Origin: an uncultured Bacteroides sp.
Lineage (GTDB): Bacteria; Bacteroidota; Bacteroidia; Bacteroidales; Bacteroidaceae
Assembly: GCF_963676325.1 (NCBI RefSeq)
Contig: NZ_OY781099.1
Location: 3,968,001-4,032,000, forward strand
Direction of reading: 5' to 3'
DNA: 64,000 bases
Positions within the stretch are counted from its first letter, which is position 1. The number at the start of each line of letters is the position of its first letter. This document shows, one piece after another, positions 7,953-16,763 of the stretch. The translations under genes were made by a program, and so were the position numbers. Below the pieces are notes generated by a model, which saw only the letters and a program-made list of their open reading frames with translations, searched no databases and was not told the origin of the DNA.

Positions 7953-9074
7953 ATGAAAAAGTATTTTATATTCTCTCTTTCTTTGCTTTTATCGATAGCC
8001 AGTTTAACAGCTCAAAACAAACAGCCATCGAATTTCAGAATAGACGGCATCATCAAGGCAGATTCCGGAAAAGTTTATCTCTGGTTTTACTCTGATTACC
8101 TCCCCAATAAAACAAAAGAATTGGTTGCTCGGATAAAGGATAAGAAATTCTCCATTTCGGGATACATTCCAGAGGCGCAAGGAGTATCTTTGCATTTCGA
8201 CAATGGTTACACGTCCGATTTCATATTAGAAAAAGGAGTACAAACTGTTTCTGTCAATATCGATTCTTTCCGAACTGTGCCAAAGGTGAATAATAAAACC
8301 ATGCTGGAGGAATATCCCAAAAAGGATCATTTTTACCAAAAGATAATAGCAAAGGATAAATTGTTTGATCAAAAATACGATAGCCTACTTAAGCAATATA
8401 ACTATCAAATACCTAAAGAGATAAGCTATATAATGGATAAAGAAATAAAAGCAATGTATCGGGAAAGCGACAGTACATTATTGGCATATACCCAAAAGAA
8501 TCCCGACTCGAAGATTGCATTCTGGAACCTTATTCGTTTAATGGGTTGGGGTTACGAACCCATCTTCGATTCCATCTACAGCTCATTTTCGAATACACTC
8601 CGGGAGAGTTATGCCGGCAAGGTTTTAGGCGAAAGACTAAAAATTGGCAAGCTACTTTCAGTTGGCCAACCATTCCCAATTATTGATTGCCAAAATAAGA
8701 ACAACGAGAAATTATCCCAGGCACTTTTCCTTCGTAATAAATACACACTAGTTGATTTCTGGTACAGCGGGTGTGGCCCTTGCCGACGACAGTTTCCGAA
8801 TATGCTGGATATGTACAAACAATATGGCAATAACGGATTTGAGATAGTGGGCATATCAGTAGATAAAATAGCGAACAAGCCGGATTGGGAAAGAGTGATT
8901 GCCGAAAACAAACTTGTTTGGAAACAATACTGGGACAAAAACGGAACAGAAGCACATCGTTTATCGATCTTCGTTTCCCCAACCAATTTTCTCATAGACA
9001 ACACGGGGAAGATTGTTTCCAAAAACATTTCGATGGAAGAATTGGAAGAGTTCTTGAGGGAAAAGCTGAAATAA
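7953..9074 (+). CDS. TlpA/ResA-like thiol-disulfide oxidoreductase with DUF4369-type N-domain
   Basis: 373 aa. It has a signal peptide (1-20, ending SLTAQ) and an N-terminal beta-rich domain (about 25-120, DUF4369-like, starting FRIDGIIKADSGKVYL). A helical linker follows, then a C-terminal thioredoxin domain (about 230-373) with the active site SGCGPCRRQFPN. FEIVGISVDK and PTNFLIDNTGKIV (cis-Pro loop) are also present. Periplasmic proteins of this type reduce or oxidise disulfides and are very common in Bacteroides. Substrate unknown. It is a single gene with its own promoter. Confidence 0.88.
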   Translation: MKKYFIFSLSLLLSIASLTAQNKQPSNFRIDGIIKADSGKVYLWFYSDYLPNKTKELVARIKDKKFSISGYIPEAQGVSLHFDNGYTSDFILEKGVQTVSVNIDSFRTVPKVNNKTMLEEYPKKDHFYQKIIAKDKLFDQKYDSLLKQYNYQIPKEISYIMDKEIKAMYRESDSTLLAYTQKNPDSKIAFWNLIRLMGWGYEPIFDSIYSSFSNTLRESYAGKVLGERLKIGKLLSVGQPFPIIDCQNKNNEKLSQALFLRNKYTLVDFWYSGCGPCRRQFPNMLDMYKQYGNNGFEIVGISVDKIANKPDWERVIAENKLVWKQYWDKNGTEAHRLSIFVSPTNFLIDNTGKIVSKNISMEELEEFLREKLK

Positions 9075-9306
9075 TTGTAAGCCAAAGATAAAGTAAACAT
9101 CATATAATACAAATATCCTTTTTGATTTTTTATACACCGATAGCCTTCTCAGAATAAGTGTAACTACGATCCAGGCACAAGATTCTATTGAAGTTTATTC
9201 TCGTGCTTAAATAATAAGCTCAAAGCATTGTCATTTTTGGCTCAAATCAGATCTAAAATGAGCCTTTATTTTATATACTTGTGAGCCTAAGTTAAATTTA
9301 TACATA

Positions 9307-9456
9307 ATGGGAAACGAAAAAATAAGCGAAATACTAACTTTTATAAAGGAAAATCCCGGGCATACTTCTAAGGATTTGAATTTGCAGTTAATACTTACTT
9401 TTAAATTTGAGGGACACAAAAAGAAATATATTATTTTTTACGTATTAAATAGATGA
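9307..9456 (+). pseudogene. Short winged-helix-like fragment (49 aa)
   Basis: ATG 9307 to TGA 9454-9456. The start, KISEILTFIKENPGHTSKDL, is like the first helix-turn of a winged-helix domain (I-x-x-I-K-x-N-P-G-x-T-S-K-x-L). The rest is missing, and the end runs into the small gene on the opposite strand. It is best read as a decayed remnant. The stretch 9075-9306 before it holds no gene; a short frame ending TAA near 9210 could be another relic. Confidence 0.3.
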
Positions 9457-9607
9457 ACCCCCACGTACCAAATATGAATAATCCAATCATGATAAGATTT
9501 CGGCCATAATTAGGTTTATCTTTTAATATTATCTCACTAGTAAATAATGCCATGTAGAGAAGAAATGCAATACAATAGCAAATAATATATAATACTTTTT
9601 TATTCAT
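9431..9607 (-). CDS. Small two-span membrane protein (58 aa)
   Basis: Start complement of 9605-9607, stop 9431-9433. There are two hydrophobic helices (residues 5-24, VLYIICYCIAFLLYMALF, and 38-54, LIMIGLFIFGTWGFIYL) joined by a charged loop (EIILKDKPNYGRN), ending in RKK. This is a convincing membrane hairpin with the positive end predicted inside. It is too short for common ORF cut-offs. Function unknown; it stands alone. Confidence 0.6.
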   Translation of the reverse strand: MNKKVLYIICYCIAFLLYMALFTSEIILKDKPNYGRNLIMIGLFIFGTWGFIYLIRKK

Positions 9608-9787
9608 ATCAACAGAAAGTTATAACGCCTAACAATAATATTCTTCTCAAAATCATAAAAATTAAATGAATACGATACAAAAACAAATTACTCTAGAATT
9701 ATCTTACAAAGACACAACTAATAATATCACGATAACGTATCTTGTTACGTTAACACCTGAAGTTACATTGAGGCGTTAAATATAAAT

Positions 9788-10177
9788 CTAGAAATCTTCA
9801 GAAACCAATTCTACCTTGTTTCCGTCCACATCTAGCACCACACTCTCAAAAGAGCCATCACCTGTAACACGTGGTTCACCAACAATCTGATAACCATCCT
9901 TTTTCAATTGTTCCGTTAACCCTAAAACATCTACTTTACTGTCTAAAGAGAAAGCTAGATGACAATATCCAAGTAGTTCACCTTCTGCACGCTTAATAAT
10001 ATCAGTACGTCTCATTAGCTCAAGAGAGGTTCCATTGTCAAAATGAATAAAATACGATTCAAATCCTTTCGCAGCGTTTACGTATTTCTCATTGTTGACT
10101 CCATTAAAATAAGTACAGTAAAACTGTTTTAACTCTTCCAGATGTATAGTCCAGATTGCTATATGATGTATCCTCAT
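9788..10177 (-). CDS. VOC/glyoxalase family protein
   Basis: 129 aa from MRIHHIAIW; an ATG three codons upstream is possible. Two beta-alpha-beta-beta-beta modules are visible. The metal-site candidates are His4/His5 (IHHIAIW), Glu of TSLELM, His of YCHLAFS, and Glu of NKVELV near the end, the positions used by glyoxalase I-like enzymes. Members act as lactoylglutathione lyases, epimerases or resistance proteins. The substrate cannot be read from the sequence. It lies 31 bp after the esterase gene on the same strand... in the direction of transcription, so the two may be cotranscribed. Confidence 0.85.
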   Translation of the reverse strand: MRIHHIAIWTIHLEELKQFYCTYFNGVNNEKYVNAAKGFESYFIHFDNGTSLELMRRTDIIKRAEGELLGYCHLAFSLDSKVDVLGLTEQLKKDGYQIVGEPRVTGDGSFESVVLDVDGNKVELVSEDF

Positions 10178-10208
10178 ATTACACATTTAATCAGTTTATT
10201 CCTTCTGT

Positions 10209-11033
10209 CTATTTCTTATTACACATCTTATTGATATGCTCAACAATCAAATAACAAGCTGGTGCAACAACAGTGCCATGATTAAAACCGCTTAATTCAT
10301 ACAACTCGGTATGAGTATTCCCAACTGATTTGAGCACAGCAGCCAGATGTGCATTTTCTTCATAGCGTGCCGACATCTCTAAATCTCGGTCCCCGGTAAT
10401 TAGAACCATAGGAGAAGCATCTTTACGAGCATGATTGGACGGTGCATAAGTATCTATGACAGGCAAATCGAGAGGCAATCCCCGCTCTTTACGAATGGTG
10501 TAATGTGTAGTTGTCTGACCACTGATTGGAAAATAGGCAGCCACACTATCGGCATCTACATTATATTTTGCCAGGTAGCTTTTATCAAGGCCTAGCATTA
10601 ATGTGAGATAGCCTCCGGCAGAATGACCGGAAATAAATATCTGCTTCGTACTTCCTCCATACTTGCGGATGTTATTAAATGCCCATGCTACGGCAGCTGC
10701 AGCATCATCTGTATATGCCGGATTGGTTGCTTTGGGACTCAGACGGTAATTAACAGCTATAATGGCAATGCCTTTATCCATAAGTTCTTTGGGGAAGTAC
10801 TTTTCACCTCCTTCAAGTCCGCCGCCATGAAACCACACTATTGTGGGAAAGTTCTTACTATTCTTTGGATAGTAAACATCGAGCTTACAGCGACTTTGCT
10901 CGTAGGTATCTTTTGCCTGTGATTTATAAGGGATGTTATACTCATAGAGATAGGTTGCGGCATTTTGTGCAACTGCACAGCATGAACAGACCAGAGTGAG
11001 TAAAAAGGCAATAAGGTAATTTTTGTGTTTCAT
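10209..11033 (-). CDS. Secreted alpha/beta hydrolase (esterase/lipase, BD-FAE-like)
   Basis: 274 aa with a signal peptide ending CCAVAQ. The oxyanion HGGG is in WFHGGGLEGG. The nucleophile elbow is GHSAGG (Ser about 147). The acid lies in the GDRDLEM region and the catalytic His in GFNHGT. This is the hormone-sensitive-lipase/carboxylesterase layout that the BD-FAE group shares, and these enzymes deacylate sugars or small esters. It lies just downstream of argF' on the same strand, with 29 bp between, but has no link to arginine. Confidence 0.85.
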   Translation of the reverse strand: MKHKNYLIAFLLTLVCSCCAVAQNAATYLYEYNIPYKSQAKDTYEQSRCKLDVYYPKNSKNFPTIVWFHGGGLEGGEKYFPKELMDKGIAIIAVNYRLSPKATNPAYTDDAAAAVAWAFNNIRKYGGSTKQIFISGHSAGGYLTLMLGLDKSYLAKYNVDADSVAAYFPISGQTTTHYTIRKERGLPLDLPVIDTYAPSNHARKDASPMVLITGDRDLEMSARYEENAHLAAVLKSVGNTHTELYELSGFNHGTVVAPACYLIVEHINKMCNKK

Positions 11034-11062
11034 AGTAACAAGTTAAGTAAAAAAGAAAGGGC

Positions 11063-12019
11063 TTATTCAAGCCCTTCCAAAATACGTTTAATTACTACCG
11101 TTGCTGAGATCTCACGGTTGGCAGCTTCGGGAATTACTATAGATTGCGGACCTTCTATCACATCGTCCATCACAATCATATTTCTTCTTACCGGCAAGCA
11201 ATGCATAAAGTAGGCATTGTTGGTCACAGCCATGTGATCTGCACTAACTGTCCATGCACGGTCTTTGCTCAATACCCGTCCGTAGAAATCGTCTTCATAA
11301 GCACCCCAACTCTTTGCATATACAAAGTCGGCTCCTTCCAAAGCTTTCATCTGATCGTATTCCACTCTTGCATTGCCCACAAATTGGTCAGCAAGTTTAT
11401 ATCCTTTTGGATGGGTAATTACGAATTCATAATCTGTAGCATTCATCCACTCTGCAAAAGAGTTTGGCACTGCCTGTGGAAGTGGACGTGGATGCGGAGC
11501 CCAGGTCATGACTACCTTAGGACGTTCGGTTTTCTTATATTCTTCAATGGTGATTAAGTCCGCAAAGCTCTGTAATGGATGGCGGGTTGCCGCTTCCATA
11601 GAGAATACAGGGCGACCGGAATATTTGATAAACTGATTGATAATGATTTCATTATAATCATCGTTTTTACTTTCAAAACGAGCGAAAGAACGTACACCGA
11701 TAATATCGCAGTAGCAACCCATTACCGGAATGGCTTCCAGAAGATGCTCTGTCTTATCACCGTCCATAATTACTCCCCTCTCTGTTTCCAGTTTCCATGC
11801 TCCCTGATTAACATCGAGCACCATAACGTTCATTCCAAGATTCATGGCTGCCTTTTGTGTACTCAAACGGGTACGAAGGCTGGAATTGAAGAATATCATT
11901 AAGAGAGTTTTGTTTCTTCCTAACTCTACATATTTGAAACGATCTTTCTTTATCTCAAAAGCTTCTTTCAAAGCTGACTGCAGATCACCTAAATCGTGCA
12001 CATTAGTAAAATGTCTCAT
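11063..12019 (-). CDS. argF': N-succinyl/N-acetylornithine carbamoyltransferase
   Basis: 318 aa. The carbamoyl-phosphate motif is SSLRTRLST (variant of STRT), and HCLP is in FMHCLPVRRN. The proline-rich loop HPRPLPQAV is typical of the acyl-ornithine class and absent from ordinary ornithine transcarbamylases. The Bacteroides fragilis homologue is an N-succinylornithine transcarbamylase. Residue 90, reported to set succinyl versus acetyl specificity (Pro in SOTCase, Glu in the AOTCase equivalent), is Thr here (GDKTEHLL). The gene is last in proB-proA-argF', 31 bp after proA. Product: N-acyl-citrulline for arginine synthesis. Confidence 0.92.
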   Translation of the reverse strand: MRHFTNVHDLGDLQSALKEAFEIKKDRFKYVELGRNKTLLMIFFNSSLRTRLSTQKAAMNLGMNVMVLDVNQGAWKLETERGVIMDGDKTEHLLEAIPVMGCYCDIIGVRSFARFESKNDDYNEIIINQFIKYSGRPVFSMEAATRHPLQSFADLITIEEYKKTERPKVVMTWAPHPRPLPQAVPNSFAEWMNATDYEFVITHPKGYKLADQFVGNARVEYDQMKALEGADFVYAKSWGAYEDDFYGRVLSKDRAWTVSADHMAVTNNAYFMHCLPVRRNMIVMDDVIEGPQSIVIPEAANREISATVVIKRILEGLE

Positions 12020-12050
12020 ATTGTTTCTTTTTTATTTTATTATCTAATGA

Positions 12051-13301
12051 TTATTGTCTTACCTGACCATCTCCTTTAACAATCCATTTATAGGATGTCA
12101 GCTCTTCGAGTCCCATTGGTCCGCGGGCATGAAGTTTCTGGGTACTGATACCTATTTCCGCTCCAAGGCCAAACTGTGCGCCATCAGTAAATGCGGTAGA
12201 AACGTTGGTATAAACGCAAGCGGCATCAACTGATTTTGTGAACAGACCGGCATTCTCAGCATTCTCCGTCACAATGCATTCACTGTGCTTGGAACCGTTT
12301 TTGAAGATGTGTTCAAGGGCTTCATTTATATCTTTCACACTCTTTACAGACATGGTGTAAGAGAGGAATTCTGTGCCGTAACTGTCTGGTGTAGCTGGTT
12401 TCAGCAAATTGGCAGGATAATGTCCTTCCAATGCTTTATAAGCTTGTTCATCGGCATAAATCACCACTTTGCTTTTCTGCAAAGGTTCGCAAAGAGAAGG
12501 AAGATCTGACAAGCGTTTTTCATGAACAATGACACAATCGAGCGCATTGCAGACACTTACCCTACGGGTCTTTGCATTATTGATAATGGCAGCACCTTTT
12601 TTAAGATCGCCAAATTCATCAAAATAGGTGTGGCACACGCCGGCTCCTGTTTCAATAACAGGAATGGTGGCATGCTGACGGACAAACTGAATCAGGCTGC
12701 TGCTTCCGCGAGGAATAAGCAAGTCTACGTAACCCACAGCATTCAGCAACTGAGCGGTTGCCTCTCTGTCGGCCGGAAGGAGTTCAACTACATGAGTATC
12801 AACTCCAAACTTTTCCAGAACAGAATGGATGATCTTTACAATTGCCCGATTGGAATAATCGGCATCACTTCCACCTTTCAGCACACAGGCATTACCACTT
12901 TTCAGGCATAAGGAGAACACATCAAAACTAACATTGGGGCGAGCTTCGTAGATTATACCTATTACACCAAATGGAACGCTTATTTTTGATAGTTCTATCC
13001 CATTGGGACGGGTAGTTTTCAGCAATGTACGTCCAAGCGGTGAAGGAAGTGTTGCTACATTGCGAATATCATTTGCTATCCCTTTGATACGTTCTTCGGT
13101 AAGCATCAAGCGGTCGTACTTGGGATTACTCGTCTCCATCTTTGCCAGGTCTTTCTGGTTTCCGGAAAGAATTAGCGAAGTTTGCGCTTCGGCTTCATTG
13201 GCCAATGCAACCAATATCTCGTTGATTTGGTGATCATTCAGAAAAGCAAGCTTTCTGCTTGCCGACTGAACAGCCTGAAAAGTTCCTTTTAAATCCATCA
13301 T
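12051..13301 (-). CDS. proA: Glutamate-5-semialdehyde dehydrogenase (gamma-glutamyl phosphate reductase)
   Basis: 416 aa, normal length. The Rossmann and catalytic domains are clear: FGVIGIIYEARPNVSFD for NADPH binding, LKGGSDADYSN, and catalytic Cys in TGAGVCHTYFD. It reduces gamma-glutamyl phosphate to glutamate semialdehyde, the second step of proline synthesis. It follows proB by 17 bp in the same operon and is followed by argF', so proline and arginine genes share a transcript. Confidence 0.96.
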   Translation of the reverse strand: MMDLKGTFQAVQSASRKLAFLNDHQINEILVALANEAEAQTSLILSGNQKDLAKMETSNPKYDRLMLTEERIKGIANDIRNVATLPSPLGRTLLKTTRPNGIELSKISVPFGVIGIIYEARPNVSFDVFSLCLKSGNACVLKGGSDADYSNRAIVKIIHSVLEKFGVDTHVVELLPADREATAQLLNAVGYVDLLIPRGSSSLIQFVRQHATIPVIETGAGVCHTYFDEFGDLKKGAAIINNAKTRRVSVCNALDCVIVHEKRLSDLPSLCEPLQKSKVVIYADEQAYKALEGHYPANLLKPATPDSYGTEFLSYTMSVKSVKDINEALEHIFKNGSKHSECIVTENAENAGLFTKSVDAACVYTNVSTAFTDGAQFGLGAEIGISTQKLHARGPMGLEELTSYKWIVKGDGQVRQ

Positions 13302-13318
13302 TCGTCAATAATTAGATT

Positions 13319-14401
13319 TTATTCTATATAAAGATAATCGTAATGTACTATTGGCTTCAGACCATGTTTGCCTATCATCTCTCTTGCTTCATCAGAATCG
13401 AAGGAAGCCTTGCCCACTCCTATCTGTCTGCCTTTAAAGTCAATGATGCGAACAATATCGTCTTTCTCAAATTCGCCCTCAATCCGTGTAACTCCAACGG
13501 GAAGAATACTTACCGCCTTGTTTGAATTAATAATCCGGGTAGCCTGTTCGTTAATGTGCAACTCGCCTTTGGCAAAGCCTTCACTATGCGCAATCCATTT
13601 TTTTATGCTCGATACTTCCTGAGGGGAAGGCACAAAACGGGTACAGACTGTTGTTTTCGGTTTCTTAAGTAAATCAACCAGTATATTTTCTTTTTTGCCA
13701 TTGGCAATAATCACAGTGATTCCTTCATCTGCCACTTTGCGGGCTATATTTGTCTTGGTAAGCATTCCGCCTCGTCCAAAACCGGATTTTTCTGTTTGTA
13801 TATAGTCAGAAAGGTCTTTCCCATGTTCCACCTCTTCAATAACAGAAGAATCGGGATCAGAAGGTGAACCGTTATAGATTCCGTCAATATTGCTAAGAAT
13901 AATAAGTGCCTGAGCATCCATCATACTGGCTATCAGTCCGGAGAGTTCATCATTATCGGTAAACATCAGTTCGGATACGGAAATGGTGTCATTTTCGTTG
14001 ACTATGGGGATTACTCCATTCTCGAGCATCACCGTCATGCAGTTCTTCTGATTGAGGTAGTGACGTCTGGTACCGAAATTCTCTTTGGTGGTGAGCACCT
14101 GTCCCACAGGAATTTTATGTTCCCTGAACAATTCGTAATAACGGTTTATCAGTTTGGCCTGTCCCACTGCGGAGAACAGCTGACGCTGATCCACACTGTC
14201 CAGCTTCTTGGAAGCACGGATCTCACTTCTTCCCGAAGCAACCGCACCGGAAGAGATAAGAATAACCTCCACTCCTGATTTTCGCAGCTCGGCTATCTGA
14301 TCGACTAAAGCAGACATGCGGGTGATATCAAGTGTACCATCCTTACGTGTCAATACATTACTGCCTATCTTTACTGCAATTCTTGTAAATTGATATGCCA
14401 T
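13319..14401 (-). CDS. proB: Glutamate 5-kinase
   Basis: 360 aa: amino-acid kinase domain (1 to about 255) with KIGSNVLTRKDG, the glutamate site ISSGAVASG and NENDTISVSEL. A C-terminal PUA domain (about 275-360) follows, with GVTRIEGEFEKDDIVRI. It phosphorylates glutamate; the kinase domain is the usual target of proline feedback. First gene of proB-proA-argF'. A TATATTTG element on the minus strand (14422-14429) gives a promoter 20-30 bp upstream. Confidence 0.96.
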   Translation of the reverse strand: MAYQFTRIAVKIGSNVLTRKDGTLDITRMSALVDQIAELRKSGVEVILISSGAVASGRSEIRASKKLDSVDQRQLFSAVGQAKLINRYYELFREHKIPVGQVLTTKENFGTRRHYLNQKNCMTVMLENGVIPIVNENDTISVSELMFTDNDELSGLIASMMDAQALIILSNIDGIYNGSPSDPDSSVIEEVEHGKDLSDYIQTEKSGFGRGGMLTKTNIARKVADEGITVIIANGKKENILVDLLKKPKTTVCTRFVPSPQEVSSIKKWIAHSEGFAKGELHINEQATRIINSNKAVSILPVGVTRIEGEFEKDDIVRIIDFKGRQIGVGKASFDSDEAREMIGKHGLKPIVHYDYLYIE

Positions 14402-14583
14402 CTTGTTATAAATTAGAAGTACAAATATAGGAATTATAATCGATTTGTGAGCAGAGTGCAGTAATTTCTTAGAGAAGTTATTGGTTCATAATTCTTAAAT
14501 ATCCTTTAGAGAAATATTAAAATAGAGCAAACAGGAAGCTTTCTCCACTGTTTTTTTATATTTTTGTACCCAAATAATCTAAA
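14402..14583. promoter_or_regulatory. Divergent promoter region, proB versus aminotransferase
   Basis: The minus strand has TATATTTG at 14422-14429 for proB. The plus strand has TATTTTTG at 14559-14566 for the aminotransferase, 17 bp before its ATG. Neither has a good TTG at -33. No ATGCAT box like those at argR is present, so ArgR control of proB-proA-argF' through that motif is not supported. Confidence 0.5.
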
Positions 14584-15735
14584 ATGAGAACAACAAACCC
14601 TCAAGTGGAACAGATTACCCCGTTTATTGTAATGGATGTTTTGGAGAAAGCAAACGAAATGCAAAAACAGGGAATCTCTATTATCCATCTGGAAGTTGGC
14701 GAGCCCGACTTTGATATTCCGGAATGTGTGGCTCAGGCAGCAAAGGCTGCTTATGACAAGCATCACACTCACTATACTCATTCATTGGGGCATCCTGATT
14801 TACGGAAAGCTATTGCCGACTTTTACATGAAAGAGTATAACGTAACAGTAGACCCTGAATGTATTGTTGTAACATCGGGTTCATCACCCGCTATATTGCT
14901 GATACTTATGCTGCTTTGTGAGCCGGAAAGTGAAGTAATTATGTCTAATCCGGGTTATGCCTGCTACCGCAACTTTACACTGGCGGCGCATGCCAATCCT
15001 GTGTTGGTTCCTTTACGGGCTTCAAGCGGTTTTCAGTATGACATTGAAGACATAAAGAAGAGCATTACGCCACGCACCCGTGGAATATTTATTAATTCTC
15101 CGATGAATCCAACAGGAACACTTCTTGAAGACTCTTTCCTTAAAGAAATTGCGACTCTTGGAGTTCCGGTAATATCTGATGAGATTTATCACGGCCTGGT
15201 TTACGAAGGCAGAGCAAGAAGCATTCTTGAATTTACAGACAAAGCTTTTGTGTTGAACGGATTCTCTAAACGGTTTGCAATGACGGGACTTCGCTTAGGA
15301 TATCTCATTGCTCCGAAAGAATATATCCGTCCGCTGCAGAAACTGCAACAGAACTTGTTTATCTGTGCACCCAGCGTAGCTCAGCAAGCAGGAATAGCTG
15401 CACTGAACGAAGCCACGGAAGATGTAGAACGTATGAAAACGATCTACAACGAACGACGTGTTTACATGATTTCCCGCTTAAAGGAGATGGGATTCAAAAT
15501 TGATGCAGAACCAAAAGGTGCTTTTTATATTTTCTGCGATGCCCGCAAGTTTACTAAAGATTCTTATAAGTTTGCTTTCGACATACTGGAACATGCCCAC
15601 GTTGGTGTAACTCCAGGAGTAGATTTTGGCACATCGGGTGAAGGATATATCCGTTTCTCGTATGCCAATTCCCTTGAGAACATCAAGGAAGCGATGGATA
15701 GAATTGAAGCATACCTGAAAACAATTCAGCAATAA
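14584..15735 (+). CDS. PLP-dependent aminotransferase (class I)
   Basis: 383 aa. The N-terminal substrate-loop segment is HLEVGEPDFDIPE. SGSSPAILL binds the PLP phosphate, NSPMNPTGT contains the conserved Asn, and SDEIYHGLVY contains the Asp/Tyr pair. The PLP lysine is in NGFSKRFAMTGLRLGY and the substrate arginine in IRFSYA. It belongs to the aspartate/alanine aminotransferase fold type I, subgroup I-gamma. The amino-acid substrate cannot be settled. It is divergent from proB and stands alone. Confidence 0.9.
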   Translation: MRTTNPQVEQITPFIVMDVLEKANEMQKQGISIIHLEVGEPDFDIPECVAQAAKAAYDKHHTHYTHSLGHPDLRKAIADFYMKEYNVTVDPECIVVTSGSSPAILLILMLLCEPESEVIMSNPGYACYRNFTLAAHANPVLVPLRASSGFQYDIEDIKKSITPRTRGIFINSPMNPTGTLLEDSFLKEIATLGVPVISDEIYHGLVYEGRARSILEFTDKAFVLNGFSKRFAMTGLRLGYLIAPKEYIRPLQKLQQNLFICAPSVAQQAGIAALNEATEDVERMKTIYNERRVYMISRLKEMGFKIDAEPKGAFYIFCDARKFTKDSYKFAFDILEHAHVGVTPGVDFGTSGEGYIRFSYANSLENIKEAMDRIEAYLKTIQQ

Positions 15736-15747
15736 TTGCACAAAATA

Positions 15748-15822
15748 AATCGCCACAGATTAAATATCTGATAAGCTCCTTTTGCAGGATAAATCTTATC
15801 AAAAATCTAATCTGTGGCGATT
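15748..15822. terminator. Long bidirectional terminator hairpin
   Basis: Arms 15748-15762 and 15808-15822 are perfect over 15 bp (AATCGCCACAGATTA and its complement). A second inner pair, GATAAG with CTTATC, lies inside. It sits between the aminotransferase and the convergent first DUF2007 gene. Confidence 0.75.
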
Positions 15823-15832
15823 CAAATTCTTT

Positions 15833-16075
15833 TTATTTCTTATTCTCCCGAGTTTCCACTAACTGACTGGCAACTTCGTAATCTTCTGCAGCCACAATAA
15901 CCCTCATGCCACCCATACCTACATTTACAGACATCGATGGTGCCATGCTCCCTAGATTATCATCCTTTAATGCAGCTTCAATGCCAGCACTTTCCAATAA
16001 ACCTTTCACTAATTCGGCCTCCCAAGGCGTTCCCGTAAAAACCTCTACTAGAGGAGTGTTATCATCTGCAATCAT
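15833..16075 (-). CDS. DUF2007 domain protein, copy 1
   Basis: 80 aa. The DUF2007 signature is clear: VEVFTGTPWEAELVKGLLES, then a short middle strand, then VIVAAEDYEVASQLV at the end, giving a ferredoxin-like ACT-sized fold. The family is named putative signal-transducing protein; its ligand is unknown. The middle holds a Gly/Met-rich loop (SMSVNVGMGGMR). It has two paralogues directly upstream on the same strand, sharing the PWEVEL/KGLLE core. Confidence 0.85.
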   Translation of the reverse strand: MIADDNTPLVEVFTGTPWEAELVKGLLESAGIEAALKDDNLGSMAPSMSVNVGMGGMRVIVAAEDYEVASQLVETRENKK

Positions 16076-16242
16076 AATTACTATTATTTAAAGATTAATA
16101 CTCTATCTAAAAACATAACAATTAAAAAGACAAACTTGTTGCGATAAAGGAATGATTTATGCCTGAAAACAGACAGAATTAGTATTTGTATTACAACTGC
16201 ATAAATCCCGAATACCGTAAAGGATTAAGTATGAACTATTTA

Positions 16243-16488
16243 TCACTCTGCGCTTTCTCTTGTAGCAACAATCTCACTTGCTGTTTCATAATCGTCGGCA
16301 GACACAATGACACTAATACCTCCACCAGTTCCAAAACCGGTATCTTGAGACGGTGCAAAATTAACCAGATTATAATTCTTTAATGCAGCCTGAATGCCAA
16401 CACTTTCCAATAAGCCTTTCACTAATTCAGCCTCCCAGGGAGAGCCAAAAAAGACTTCTACTAAAGGAACCTTATCTCCTCCATTCAT
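16243..16488 (-). CDS. DUF2007 domain protein, copy 2
   Basis: 81 aa, the closest relative of copy 1 (VEVFFGSPWEAELVKGLLES, IQAALKNYNLVNFAPS, VIVSADDYETASEIVA). The 16-bp stretch ATAACAATTAAAAAGA occurs upstream of both copies (16115-16130 and 16527-16542), so gene and promoter were duplicated together. A CAAATATA (minus-strand TATATTTG) at 16522-16529 is a likely -7. Confidence 0.85.
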   Translation of the reverse strand: MNGGDKVPLVEVFFGSPWEAELVKGLLESVGIQAALKNYNLVNFAPSQDTGFGTGGGISVIVSADDYETASEIVATRESAE

Positions 16489-16577
16489 AATATTTAAGTA
16501 TTAGTTTATACACATCATACACAAATATAACAATTAAAAAGATAAAAAGTGATTCCGGAAGAACTTATTTATATTTA

Positions 16578-16763
16578 TCAGATACGACTGGCCAGGACCT
16601 TCATTGCGGTAGTATAGCTCTCACTGGGAACAGCAACTCTCATTTCGGCTTCATCCTTCACCTGAGTTTGCACGTTTGCTTTCTCTAATAAACCTTTAAT
16701 AAGTTCCACTTCCCATGGAGAACCTGAAAATACATCAATTAACGATACTTTTGTTGTTTTCAT
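16578..16763 (-). CDS. DUF2007 domain protein, copy 3 (short)
   Basis: 61 aa from ATG 16763. A longer frame from 16838 is rejected because a minus-strand TATATTTG (16792-16799) lies between the two starts, so the longer start would be upstream of the promoter. It keeps DVFSGSPWEVELIKGLLEK and the last strand MRVAVPSESYTTAMKVL, but lacks the loop between them. This is the most diverged of the three copies. Confidence 0.75.
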   Translation of the reverse strand: MKTTKVSLIDVFSGSPWEVELIKGLLEKANVQTQVKDEAEMRVAVPSESYTTAMKVLASRI

